64,000 bases of DNA from AP-15 sp963701815 (lineage in GTDB: Bacteria; Pseudomonadota; Alphaproteobacteria; ATCC43930; CGMCC-115725), in contig CAVPBN010000030.1 in the NCBI GenBank assembly GCA_963701815.1, positions 1-64,000 on the forward strand. Direction: 5' to 3'. Position 1 is the stretch's first letter. Every line of letters begins with the position of its first letter. Made by a program: the position numbers and the translations under genes. Positions 28,713 through 39,170 of the stretch are shown one piece after another. The notes beneath the pieces were generated by a model. It worked only from the letters and a program-made list of their open reading frames with translations, had not been told where the DNA came from and made no database searches.

Positions 28713-29636
28713 TCAGCGCACCAGGTCGGCGAGGGTGACGACCCCGACCCTGCGGCCCGCGGCATCCTCGACCGGCAGCCGGTCGGTGTGTCGCGCCGTC
28801 ATCGCCGACAACGCCTCGCGCAGCGAGGCGTCGAGCGGCACCGGCTCGCCCTCGGCGTCCTCGCCATGGCGCAGGCGCTCGGCGACCTTGCGCACCGACA
28901 ACAGCTTGAGCCCCAGACCCTGACGCCCGACGAAATCGCCGACAAAATCGTTTGCCGGATGTTCGAGAATTTCGAGCGGCCGGCCGAACTGGACGATGCG
29001 GCCTTCGTTGAGGATCGCAATCCGGGTGGCAAGGCGCAGCGCCTCGTCGATATCGTGGGTCACGAACACGATCGTCTTCCGCGTCGCCTGCTGGATATGC
29101 GCGAGTTCCGCCTGCAAGGCGTCGCGGGTAATCGGATCGACGGCGGCAAACGGCTCGTCCATCAGCAGCACTTCCGGATCGGCGGCGAGCGCCCGGGCGA
29201 CGCCGACCCGCTGCTGCTCGCCGCCCGACAGCTGATGCGGATATTTGCCGCGATAGCTCGCCGGATCGAGGCGGAACAGGTCGAGCAAGGCGTCGACGCG
29301 CTGCCGGACCCGCGCCGCCGGCCACTTCAACAGCCGCGGCACGGTCGCGATGTTGTCGGCGACGCTCCAGTGCGGGAACAGGCCGATCGACTGGATCGCG
29401 TAGCCGATCCCGCGGCGCAGGGCTTCGACCGGCAGCCGACCGATGTCCTCGCCGCCGATCCGGATCATGCCGGCATCGATCGGGATCAGCCGGTTGATCA
29501 TGCGTAGGGTCGTCGACTTGCCGCAGCCCGAGGAGCCGAGCAGTACGCAGAATTCGCCCTCCGGCAGATTCAGCGACAGATTGTCGACAACGGTGCGGCC
29601 GTCGTAGCGCTTGGTGACGGCGTCGATCTCGATCAT
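28713..29636 (-). CDS. yehX: Osmoprotectant ABC transporter ATPase with CBS-like tail, YehX-like
   Basis: The 307-residue ATPase has Walker A GSSGCGKST, the ABC signature LSGGEQQRV and Walker B VLLMDEPF. The last 60 residues (TARHTDRLPVEDAAGRRVG, VVTLADLVR) resemble a CBS domain, the ionic-strength sensor of quaternary amine transporters. Length matches YehX. The ATG at 29636 overlaps the permease stop (ATGA). It would energise import of glycine betaine or a related osmoprotectant through the two permeases on either side. Confidence 0.88.
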   Translation of the reverse strand: MIEIDAVTKRYDGRTVVDNLSLNLPEGEFCVLLGSSGCGKSTTLRMINRLIPIDAGMIRIGGEDIGRLPVEALRRGIGYAIQSIGLFPHWSVADNIATVPRLLKWPAARVRQRVDALLDLFRLDPASYRGKYPHQLSGGEQQRVGVARALAADPEVLLMDEPFAAVDPITRDALQAELAHIQQATRKTIVFVTHDIDEALRLATRIAILNEGRIVQFGRPLEILEHPANDFVGDFVGRQGLGLKLLSVRKVAERLRHGEDAEGEPVPLDASLREALSAMTARHTDRLPVEDAAGRRVGVVTLADLVR

Positions 29637-30833
29637 CGCACCACCCGGCGGCGCAGCATCGACGAGATCGTCTGCAAGACGAAATCGGCGGCAAGCGCCA
29701 GGAAGATCGCCGGCAGCGCGCCGAGCAGAACCAGATCGACCGCATACTGGCCGAGCCCTTCGAAGACAAAGGTGCCGAGCCCGCCGGCGCCGATCAACGC
29801 GGCGACGACGGCGAGGCCGATCGCCTGGACGACGACGATGCGCAACCCGGCGAGCAGCACCGGCAGCGCCAGCGGCAATTCGACCCGGACAAAACAGCTG
29901 CGCCGCCGTCATGCCCATGCCCCGTCCGGCCTCGATAGTCGCGCGATCGACCCCGCCGAGCCCGGCCGCGGTATTGCGCACGACCGGGAGCAGCGCGTAG
30001 AGCACCAACGCGATGACCGCCGGGGTCACCCCGATGCCGGCGACGCCGAGCGCAGCCAACGCCGGCGCCGCCGCGGCCAGCGCCGACAACGGCGCGATCA
30101 GCAGCCCGAACAAGGCGATCGAGGGGACCGTCTGGACGATGTTCAATACCGCGAAAACCGGACCCTGCCGGCGCGGCACTCTGACGACGGCGACGCCGAG
30201 CGGAAAGCCGATCGCCAGCGCCGGCCCAACCCCGGCCGCGACCAGCATGATGTGACGCATGACCGCCTCGGCAAAGACCTGCTGCCGCGCCGCGTATTCG
30301 CGCGCGATCGACAAGGCGGCGAAACTGCCGGTTTCGGCCAAAGCCAGAACACCGCCCGCGACAGCTGCGACGACCAGCAACCGGATGCCCGGGCCGCAGT
30401 CGAGGCGCTGCAATGCGTCGCCGATCGCCAATACGGCGCAGGCGGCCAGCGTCCAAAACGCGACGCCGGGAGAGACCCGAGCGGCGAGGGGCGCCCCCCC
30501 GGCGATGGCGCGGGCCGCCGCGCCGGCGGCGGCCAGGACCAGCAGCAGCAGCGCTGCCGCCGCAATCGTCTGCCCCCAGTACAACGCTCGCCGCGGGGCG
30601 GCGAAAGCGACGGCCGGCAGCAGCATGCCAAGCGTCGCGATGCCGGCGGTCGAGAGCCCAGGAGCCGCCGCCCACAAGGCGATCGGCCGGCCCGAGACCA
30701 GCCGGTTCGGGGCATACGCGACAAACCCGCCCATGGCGACCGCTATGCCGGCGACGGCGACCAGGGTCAGCAGCACCGGATTGCCGACCAACGCCGTCGA
30801 GGCGGCGCGCGGCGCGACTGCCTGATCGGTCAC
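29633..30833 (-). pseudogene. yehY: Osmoprotectant ABC transporter permease, YehY-like, split by one frameshift
   Basis: The protein has an extra N-terminal block of helices and then the permease domain, as in YehY (about 385 residues; here 399 if repaired). The frame breaks in the run AAAA at 29890-29893, which should be AAA: the first frame ends MTAAQLF and the next continues VRVELPLALPVLLAG, the normal ATPase-contact loop. This is a clean homopolymer indel and probably an artefact. The GTG start at 30833 overlaps the stop of the binding-protein gene (GTGA). RNTAAGLGGVDRATIEAGRG is the family loop. Confidence 0.82.
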
Positions 30834-31795
30834 GGCAGGAAGCGTTGCGATTGGAGGTAGTGTAGGGCCACCGTCCCCGCCTCTGCGCCGTCGACCGCGA
30901 TTTGGGCGTTGAGCCCCTGCAATCGCGCGAGCGTCAGGCTGGCGAAGACCGGGTCGAGCCACTGCGCGATCTGCGGCCGGCGCTGCAGCACGGCGGCGCG
31001 GATTACCGGGGCCGGCGCATAAACGATCTGCGCCCCCTTGTCGTCGGTCAGCGCGACCAGGCGCAAGGCCGCGACCGCGCCATCGGTGCCGTAGGCCATC
31101 GCCGCGTTGACCCCGGACATGCCTTCGGCGGCGGCGCGCAAGGTGGCCGAGGTGTTGCCGCCCGACAGGGTCAGCAACTGCCGGTCCGACAGCCGAAACC
31201 CGTAGGTCTGCTCGAACGCCGGCAGCGCCGCCGGGCTCTCGACGAACTCGGCCGAAGCGGCCAGCCTGATCCGGCCGCCGCCATTCGCGTAGCGGGCGAA
31301 ATCCGCCATCGAGCCGAGGCTTTGCCGCTGCGCCAGATCGCGGCGCACGACGATCGTCCAGGTATTGTTGGCCGGCGCCGCGGTCAGCCAGACCAGATGA
31401 TTTCGTTCGCGGTCGAGACGGGCGATTTCGGCCGCTCCCTTGGCCCAATTCTTCCACACCGGGGCGGTCTCGGTATGAAAGAACAGCGCACCGTTGCCGG
31501 TGTATTCGGGGTAGATGTCGATCTGACCGGCCAGGATAGCGGCGCGCACGATGTTGGTCGGCCCGAGCTGCAGCCGGTTCTCGACCGCCAGACCATGGCC
31601 GCGCAGCACTGCCAGGATCATGTTGCCGAGCAGCGCTCCTTCGGTGTCGATCTTCGACGCAACGACGACCGGTACGTCGGCCGCAGCCGCCGCGGCGGCC
31701 GGCAGGGCGGCGGCGAAGAAAGCGGCAAAGACGGCGATCGACGATCTCAGGAACGACGGCAGGACCGGCCTCGCCTCGTGCGCAGGTTGCGAAGG
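30830..31795 (-). CDS. yehZ: Osmoprotectant-binding protein, YehZ/OsmF-like
   Basis: The frame reads a signal-peptide-like stretch (SSIAVFAAFFAAALPAAAA) followed by DVPVVVASKIDTEGALLGN and then ILAGQIDIYPEYTGNGALFF, hallmarks of the quaternary-amine binding family. It is first in the Z-Y-X-W order. The frame is open to 31795, but no ATG, GTG or TTG precedes the signal peptide; only CTG codons (for example 31750) are available, so the start is unresolved and a missing base near 31740-31795 is possible. The first ATG at 31621 would remove the signal peptide and is unlikely. Ligand: glycine betaine or a similar compound, by family. Confidence 0.8.
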   Translation of the reverse strand, partial: PSQPAHEARPVLPSFLRSSIAVFAAFFAAALPAAAAAAADVPVVVASKIDTEGALLGNMILAVLRGHGLAVENRLQLGPTNIVRAAILAGQIDIYPEYTGNGALFFHTETAPVWKNWAKGAAEIARLDRERNHLVWLTAAPANNTWTIVVRRDLAQRQSLGSMADFARYANGGGRIRLAASAEFVESPAALPAFEQTYGFRLSDRQLLTLSGGNTSATLRAAAEGMSGVNAAMAYGTDGAVAALRLVALTDDKGAQIVYAPAPVIRAAVLQRRPQIAQWLDPVFASLTLARLQGLNAQIAVDGAEAGTVALHYLQSQRFLP

Positions 31796-31872
31796 CTACT
31801 GTGCCGCAAGGCCGACGCCGCTGTCGACCCCGCATGCCGGCGGCGCGTCCGACGAAGGGCGGCCGGGCCGCG

Positions 31873-33366
31873 TCAGCGGTTGGGCAGGTCGAGCGGGTAG
31901 ATCGGGCGGCGGACTTTCTTGAAGTCGAGCTGGCCGTAATCCGAGGTGCACACGCCGACGCCGGCGCACTCGACGACCGCCCTGGCCAGCTTGCCGAGGC
32001 CGGCGCGCCAATGGATGCGGCTCTTCAGCATCACATAACGCTTTTGCAACGGATCGATGCCGAGCGCCAGCAGGCAGTTGAGGTCGGAGGGTTCGACATG
32101 GCGCGATATCAGCGCGATCTCGACCTCGCCGGTGTCGAGCACGACAGCGGCCCCCATATCCATCGCCACCCCCCGCGCCATCGGCCCGCGATTGCGGTAA
32201 TGGCCGTTGGAGATGGTCTTGACCGTACCGGTCACGCGCAGCGGCCGGCTCTCGGCCGGGATCGCCGGCATCGCGATCTTGCCCCCGATCGACAGGCTGA
32301 CCTCGGCGCCGATCCCGGCGGCGATCGCCTGCTGCACGGCGGCGGGGTCGTAGATCGCGAAAACGGCGACATCCCGAAGCCCCTGCCGCAGGACCTCGCC
32401 CAATACCGCGGTCGTGTCCATCGTGCCGCCCGAGGCGCAATTGTCGTAATGGTCGAGGAGGACGATCGGCCCGGCGCCCGCCTCGCCCGGCGGCATCGCC
32501 CCGGCCCGCGCGACCGAGTCTTGCAGCGGCTCGATCCGGTAGACGAAGGCCTCGCGCTCGACCCAGGCGCGGTCGAGCAATTCGTCGCGCAGATCTTCGG
32601 CGAGCTTGCGGTCGCCGTCGGTGACGACCACCGCGCTCAGCCCGGCATTGCCGATATCGGCATGCGGAAAGCCGGTAAAGAGGCTCGCGGCCAACGCGCC
32701 CTCGCCGCTCATCGCGGCGCAGCGATGCTGCAATTCGCGGTTCGGATGGTCGTCGGTGCCCTGGCGCATCACATGCGGCAGCATCGGCGCATTGCCCCAG
32801 GCGATGACCGGCCTGACCTCGCCGCGGATCGTGCGCAGCAGGATCTCGCCGGCAAGGCGGGCGGTCTCGTAAGTGTCGATATGCGGATAGGTGCGGTAGC
32901 CGGCGACGATCGTCGCATTGGCCGTCATCTCGTCGTAGAGATTGGCGTGCATGTCGAGGGCGACCGCGATCGGCGTGTCGGGAACGATCGCCCGCAGCCG
33001 CTTGAGGAACTGCCCTTCGCCGTCATCGAGGCTCTCGGTCACCATCGCCCCGTGCAGGTCGAGCATGATGCCGTCAAAGCCGCCCTGCTCGACGGCGGCG
33101 CAGATCATGTCCGTGATATGCCGGTAGGCGGCGTCCTCGACCGGCCCGCTCGGCGCCGCCGAGGCGGCGATCGGCAGGACGATTTCCGCTCCTTCGCGCT
33201 CGGCCAGATCGAGATAGGCGCCGAGCCCGCTGCCGGTGCCGCGAAAGGCGCGCACCGCCGCCTCGCCGTAGAGCGGTCCCGGCCCGTTGCCGAAGCGGGC
33301 GAGCGGGGTCGGCACCGGCGAAAAGGTGTTGGTCTCGTGCTTCATCATCGCGATCAGCAGACGCAT
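31873..33366 (-). CDS. M81 family metallopeptidase (MlrC-like)
   Basis: The 497-residue protein belongs to the MlrC family, named for microcystin degradation. The sequence shows MKHETNTFSP at the N-terminus, LDLHGAMVTE, ALDMHANL and LLDHYDNCASGG, the conserved histidine/aspartate blocks of the zinc site. Most homologues outside microcystin degraders have unknown amide or peptide substrates. It is divergent from the methyltransferase gene with a gap of only about 43 bases, so the promoters must overlap. Confidence 0.87.
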   Translation of the reverse strand: MRLLIAMMKHETNTFSPVPTPLARFGNGPGPLYGEAAVRAFRGTGSGLGAYLDLAEREGAEIVLPIAASAAPSGPVEDAAYRHITDMICAAVEQGGFDGIMLDLHGAMVTESLDDGEGQFLKRLRAIVPDTPIAVALDMHANLYDEMTANATIVAGYRTYPHIDTYETARLAGEILLRTIRGEVRPVIAWGNAPMLPHVMRQGTDDHPNRELQHRCAAMSGEGALAASLFTGFPHADIGNAGLSAVVVTDGDRKLAEDLRDELLDRAWVEREAFVYRIEPLQDSVARAGAMPPGEAGAGPIVLLDHYDNCASGGTMDTTAVLGEVLRQGLRDVAVFAIYDPAAVQQAIAAGIGAEVSLSIGGKIAMPAIPAESRPLRVTGTVKTISNGHYRNRGPMARGVAMDMGAAVVLDTGEVEIALISRHVEPSDLNCLLALGIDPLQKRYVMLKSRIHWRAGLGKLARAVVECAGVGVCTSDYGQLDFKKVRRPIYPLDLPNR

Positions 33367-33409
33367 GGCCTAAACTCCTGCCCAACCAACCAGACGCAAA
33401 GGGCGTCAA

Positions 33410-34233
33410 ATGCTTCGCAACCCGGTCGAAACCATTACACGAGCGCCGATCTCGGCGCCGCGATCCTTGCCGCGCTGACCACGGCCGGCAAGGACATCGA
33501 CCATCTGACCCCGGACGATCTGGCGCCGGTCGACGAATTCCACGGCGGCCAGCGGCCGGCGACGATCCGACTCGCCGAATTGCTGGGCCTGACCGGGACC
33601 GAGCGGGTGCTCGATGTCGGTTCCGGGCTGGGCGGGCCGTCGCGGTTTCTCGCCTGGCATTACGGCGTCCGGGTCAGCGGCGTCGATCTGACCGCCGAAT
33701 TCGTCCGGATCGCCGAGATGCTGACCCGCCGCACCGGGCTCGTCGACAAGGTCGATTACCGTCAGGGCGACGCGCTCGATCTACCTTTTTCGGCAGCGGG
33801 GTTCGATGCGGTGTGGTCGCAGAATGCAGCGATGAACATCGCCGACCGCGACCGGCTCTATGCCGAGATGCGGCGGGTGCTGAAACCGGGCGGCAGGCTC
33901 GCCTTGCAGGAAGTTGCCGCCGGCCCGGGCGGGGAGCCGCATTTTCCGGTGCAGTGGGCGCGCGAGCCGGCGATCAGCTTTCTGTTCTCGGCCGCGGCGA
34001 CGCGAACAAAGCTCGAAGCCGCCGGCTTTCGCGTCGTCAGCTGGCAGGACACGACCGAGGAAGCATGGGCATCGGCCCGGCGGCGCGCTCGATATCCGGA
34101 CGGCGCACCGCCGCCGCTCGGCACCCATCTGATCCTCGGCGAGGATTGGCGCGCGATGTTCGCCAACTCGGTCCGCAACCTCGAAGAACGCCGCACCGAA
34201 CTCTTCAACGCGATCCTAGAACGCGTCGGCTGA
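33410..34233 (+). pseudogene. Class I SAM-dependent methyltransferase, N-terminal frameshift
   Basis: The core reads RVLDVGSGLGGPSRFLAWHY (SAM motif I), VSGVDLTAEFVRIAEML, DYRQGDALDLPF and VLKPGGRLALQEV, a Methyltransf_11 enzyme of the sarcosine/dimethylglycine-methyltransferase-like type. The open frame from HYTSADLGAAI has no start codon. An ATG at 33410 lies in another frame, and adding one A in the AAA run at 33429-33431 gives MLRNPVENHYTSADLG and a 274-residue protein. I therefore treat it as one gene with a homopolymer deletion. The substrate is not known. It runs co-directionally with the CoA-transferase gene. Confidence 0.8.
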
Positions 34234-34263
34234 GCCTCGGCTCGGGCCGGCCAGGATGACGGC

Positions 34264-35482
34264 ATGAACCGGCTGCTCGCGGATTTGCGGATCGTCGAGA
34301 TCTCGGCCTTTGTCGCGGCCCCGCTCGGCGGCATGACGATGGCGCAGATGGGGGCCGAGGTGATCCGCATCGACCCGATCGGCGGCGGCGTCGATTTTCG
34401 TCGCTGGCCGGTCACCGCACAGGGCGACAGCCTCTATTGGGCCGGTCTGAACAAGGCCAAGCGCTCGCTGGCCTTGGCGCTCGACAAACCCGAAGGCCGT
34501 GACATCGCGCATGCCCTGATCACCGCACCGGGCGCCGGCGCCGGCATCGTCCTGACCAACCTGCCACCGCGGCGCGGCCTCGACTTTGCCAGCCTTGCAG
34601 GCCGGACGCGAGGATCTGATCATGCTGCGCCTCGTCGGCAACCGCGACGGCTCGGCCGCAGTCGACTACACGGTCAATGCGGCGAGCGGGTTTCCATTGG
34701 CGACCGGCCCGGGCGGCGCCCCGATCAACCATGTCCTGCCGGCGTGGGACATCGCCGCCGGCCTCTATCTGGCAACCGGGCTGTTGGCCGCCGAGCGCCA
34801 TCGCGCGCGCACCGGCGAGGGCCAGGAGGTGGTGGCGGCGCTGGCCGATGTGATGCTCGCCACCGTCGGCAACCTCGGCTATGTCGGCGACGTCGCGATC
34901 AACGGCCGGACGCGGCCGGCGCTCGGCAACGACCTTTACGGCAGCTTCGGCCGCGATTTCGCGACCGCGGACGGCCGGCGGATCATGATCGCAGCACTGA
35001 CCCCGCGGCAATGGCGGGCATTGGGTGCGGCGACCGGGCTCGCCGAGCGGTTGGCGATGATCGGCCCGATGCTGGAAGTCGATCTCGACACCGAAGCCGG
35101 CCGCTGGGAGGCGCGCGATGCGATCGCCGCGGTACTCGGCCGATGGTGCGCGAGCCGCCGCCTCGACGAGATCGGCCGGATCTTTGCCGGCGCCGGCGTA
35201 TTGTGGGGGCCGTTCCAGGATTTCCGGCAACTGGTGCACGACGACCCGCGCTGCTCCGCCGCGAACCCGCTTTTTGCCGAGGTCGAACAGCCCGGCATCG
35301 GCCGCTACCTGATGCCTGGACTGCCGTTGGATTTTGCCGCCGCGCCACGCCTGCCGCCGCTTCCGGCGCCGCGTCTCGGCGAGCATACCGATGCCGTTCT
35401 CGCCGAGGTGCTGGGCCTTTCCTCGGCCGAGATCGGCCGGCTCCACGACGCCGGCATCGTCGCCGGGCCGGACGGCAAATAA
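34264..35482 (+). pseudogene. mct: CaiB/BaiF CoA-transferase, mesaconyl-CoA C1-C4 CoA transferase-like, split by one frameshift
   Basis: The protein begins with VEISAFVAAPLGGMTMAQMG, then DPIGGGVDFRRWPVT and SLYWAGLNKAKRSLAL, and the second part has NHVLPAWDIAAGLYLATGLL, LYGSFGRDF and YLMPGLPLDF. From memory of the family these blocks match mesaconyl-CoA C1-C4 CoA transferase (2-methylfumaryl-CoA isomerase) of the 3-hydroxypropionate bi-cycle more closely than generic class III CoA-transferases. Removing one base near 34606 joins LAGR to REDLIMLRL and gives 405 residues, the expected length. No other gene of that cycle (mch, mcl, meh) is in the window, so the pathway role is open. Confidence 0.78.
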
Positions 35483-35502
35483 CGGCGCCGACCGCCGGCC
35501 GC

Positions 35503-35721
35503 TCAGAATTCGCTTTCGGTTTCCCGCAGCTGCCTCAGCAGGAGTCGGATGCTGCGGGCGGTTCGCAGTTTTTTGCCGATGTCCGGCGCCAGCCGCAAAT
35601 CGCCCTGGGCGTCGAGCCATCCGGCTTCGATATCGGGCGGCAGTTCGCGCATGACCTCGGCAAAAGCAAGGAAGATCTCTTCGACCTGGCGCGCCCCGAG
35701 CCGTCTTTCCCTGCCTACCAT
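35503..35721 (-). CDS. Small conserved-looking hypothetical protein
   Basis: A 72-residue charged protein (MVGRERRLGARQVEEIFLAF, ending LLLRQLRETESEF) with no membrane segment or signal. It has a strong ribosome site (AAAGGAGG) seven bases before the ATG at 35721, which is why I call it real. It probably folds into helices. I do not recognise a family. It lies between the CoA-transferase and DUF1993 genes on the opposite strand. Confidence 0.6.
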   Translation of the reverse strand: MVGRERRLGARQVEEIFLAFAEVMRELPPDIEAGWLDAQGDLRLAPDIGKKLRTARSIRLLLRQLRETESEF

Positions 35722-35891
35722 CGCGCCTCCTTTGGATCGCCGCGGCAGAGAGTAGAGCGGCCCTCGCGCGCCGTCGAGCGCGCAGCACCGATGTCGATCC
35801 GATGGCGCCGGTCCGATCGCGCCTTCACGCCCGACCGGCCGGACGCTAAACTGGTTGTGGCCCAATCATCGCCAATCAGGAGGAATCTCTT

Positions 35892-36401
35892 ATGGCCATC
35901 AGCATGTACTACGCCTCGGTGCCGACTTTTCTGCAATTGCTCGGCGGCCTCAAGACCGTGCTCGACAAGGCCGAAAAGCATGCGGCCGAAAAGAAATGGG
36001 ATGAGGCCGCGGTGCTGAATTTGCGGCTTTATCCGGACATGTTCACCCTCGCCCGCCAGGTCCGGCAGGCGAGCGAGCATGCGTTCGGCGCCGGCCGCGC
36101 CGCCGGGGTCGAGGTGCCGCAATTGCCGGCGATCGACAACAGTTGGGCCGAGATGCAGTCGCGACTCGACAAGACCATCGACTTTCTGAAAGGGCTAAAG
36201 CCCAATCAGCTCGACGGCAAGGAAGATTTGCAAGTGACCATTGTTCAGGGCGGTCAACCGCGCAACTTCCGTGGTCAAGTCTATCTTTACCATTTGGCGA
36301 TGCCGAATTTCTATTTCCATGTTACGACTGCATACAACATTCTGCGCAGCCTCGGCATCGAGATCGGCAAGCGCGACTTCATGGGCCAGATGCCGTCGTA
36401 A
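35892..36401 (+). CDS. DUF1993 domain-containing protein
   Basis: The 169-residue protein shows the DUF1993 pattern: MYYASVPTFLQLLGGLKTVL at the start, LYPDMFTLARQVRQASEHA in the middle, and a C-terminal FYFHVTTAYNILRSLGIEIG followed by GKRDFMG. The fold is a DinB-like four-helix bundle and the function is unknown. An AGGAGG site precedes the ATG. A terminator-like hairpin with a T run follows at 36435-36453. Confidence 0.87.
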   Translation: MAISMYYASVPTFLQLLGGLKTVLDKAEKHAAEKKWDEAAVLNLRLYPDMFTLARQVRQASEHAFGAGRAAGVEVPQLPAIDNSWAEMQSRLDKTIDFLKGLKPNQLDGKEDLQVTIVQGGQPRNFRGQVYLYHLAMPNFYFHVTTAYNILRSLGIEIGKRDFMGQMPS

Positions 36402-36434
36402 CCTTCCGAGCGTCCGACCCGAACAAAGAGGGGT

Positions 36435-36453
36435 AATACCAAAGGGTATTTTT
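36435..36453 (+). terminator. Intrinsic terminator after the DUF1993 gene
   Basis: AATACC (36435-36440), loop AAAG, GGTATT (36445-36450), running into TTTTT. It lies 34 bases after the stop codon on the same strand. Confidence 0.6.
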
Positions 36454-36581
36454 CGTCCCGCAACGGCAGGATTCCAGGGCTGCAAGGCCCAGCCGGTGGC
36501 CCTGGACACCCGCTCCCGCGCGCTCCCGCGGGGGTGACGACGACCGCTCGGGATGCCAGCCTCCGGGATGGGCGCGTCCGG

Positions 36582-37937
36582 CTACAGCGTGGCCGGTCGC
36601 AGCAACCCGGTCAGCGCAGAGACATGCCGGACCCGGCGAAAATCATGGATCGCCGCGAGGCTCGCCTCGATCTGCTGATCGCCGAGCCGCGAACTGGGCA
36701 TCAGGACGCGGTATTTGGCGTCGATATCGGTCCAGGAAAGGCCGTTGATCGCCGCACCCTTCGGCGCATACACCGTGCTCGAGGCGACCCGGCCGTCGGT
36801 CGTGCGCAAGGTCACAGCGGCGCCCTGCCGATAGCGCGAAGCATCGTCTCCGGGCGGCGCACCGACGCGGACCTTGTCGATCAGCCGATGGATCACCGGA
36901 TCGGCGATCTTTGCCGGCGTTGCGTGCACCCATGAAAATTCCCGGTCGGCGGCGCCGGCCGCCAGAAAATAGGCCGGGCTGTGCGCCATCCCGATCAGAT
37001 CGGTCGGATGCAGCGGTTCGGCGAGCGCAGTCACGCCGGGGCGCGACAATGTGATCGTGTCGATTTCCTCGGGCCGGAAACCGCCTTTGCGCGCCGCGTT
37101 GGCGGCAGCCTCCGCCAGCGCGTGATGCGGATGGCCACCCGGAACCAGCTTGATCGCCATGTCGGTGACGATGTCCCAGGATTGGCCGAGATCGCGGGTG
37201 ATGGCCGCGCCGTCGCTGCCGCCATAGGCATCGCAGAAGCCCTGTCGGGCTTCGAGGATGGTTTCCTCTGCGCGGTAGCCGCGCCGGGCGGCGAGGGCCG
37301 CATCGATGCCCAGCCTGGCGGCGAGCCCGGCGTGGTATTCGCGCGCGACGCTGGTGTTGGCCGCCGCTGCGAGGCCGCCGATCGAGGTCGCCGAGAGCGC
37401 GATGGCCTGCGCCATATGCGCCGCGTCGAGCCGCAGCAGCCGCGCCGCGGCGACGGCAGCGGCAAAGATTGCGACCAGGCAGCCGTGAAAGCCGCGGTTG
37501 CGGAAGCCCGGCGTGATCGCCTCGCCGATCCGGCCTGCGGCTTCGTAGCCGAGCACGATCGCCGCCAAGACCGCTTCGCCATCGGCACCGTTGCATTCGG
37601 CGACGGCAAGGCTTACCGCGGTCAGCGGTGTGCCGGCATGCACGATATTGCGCAGATCGCTGTCGTCCGAGGCGGCGGCGTCGCTCATCACCGCGTTGAC
37701 CTGCGCCGCATCGGCGATCGGCAGTTTGCCTCCGGCATCGAACCACAGCGAGGCGTCGGGTCGGCCGCCGCGCTCGATTGCCAATGCCCGGATGATCATC
37801 GACGAATTCGAGACCGGCGCCGCAGGCGGCGCTGGCGAGGGTGCTGGCGATCAGCATCGCCGCATGGTCGACCGCCGGCGCCGGCAGGTCGGTAATTTCG
37901 GTTCGAGTCAGAAACTCGGCCAGTTCGCGAGCGATCG

Positions 37938-37941
<4 letters not shown>
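36582..37941 (-). pseudogene. MmgE/PrpD family protein, split by one frameshift
   Basis: The family includes 2-methylcitrate dehydratase and cis-aconitate decarboxylase-like proteins. The C-terminal frame has ATSIGGLAAAANTSVAREYH, GGHPHHALAEAA and GAPPGDDASRYRQGAAVTLR, typical of it. The N-terminal frame (MTIARELAEFLTR to CGAGLE) joins the rest (SSMIIRALAIERGG) if one base near 37805 is removed, giving 452 residues. The ATG at 37941 overlaps the argG stop (ATGA). The substrate cannot be told. The coupling to argG is unusual. Confidence 0.8.
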
Positions 37942-39140
<1,199 letters not shown>

Positions 39141-39170
39141 AACCCGTCCCTCGCCTTTGCCGACGGTCCC

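Noticed and set aside
29880..29900. Programmed ribosomal frameshifting in the YehY-like permease and other split genes
   Set aside because: No slippery heptamer with a following structure is apparent, and the breakpoints fall at unrelated places in unrelated genes. Sequence error is simpler.
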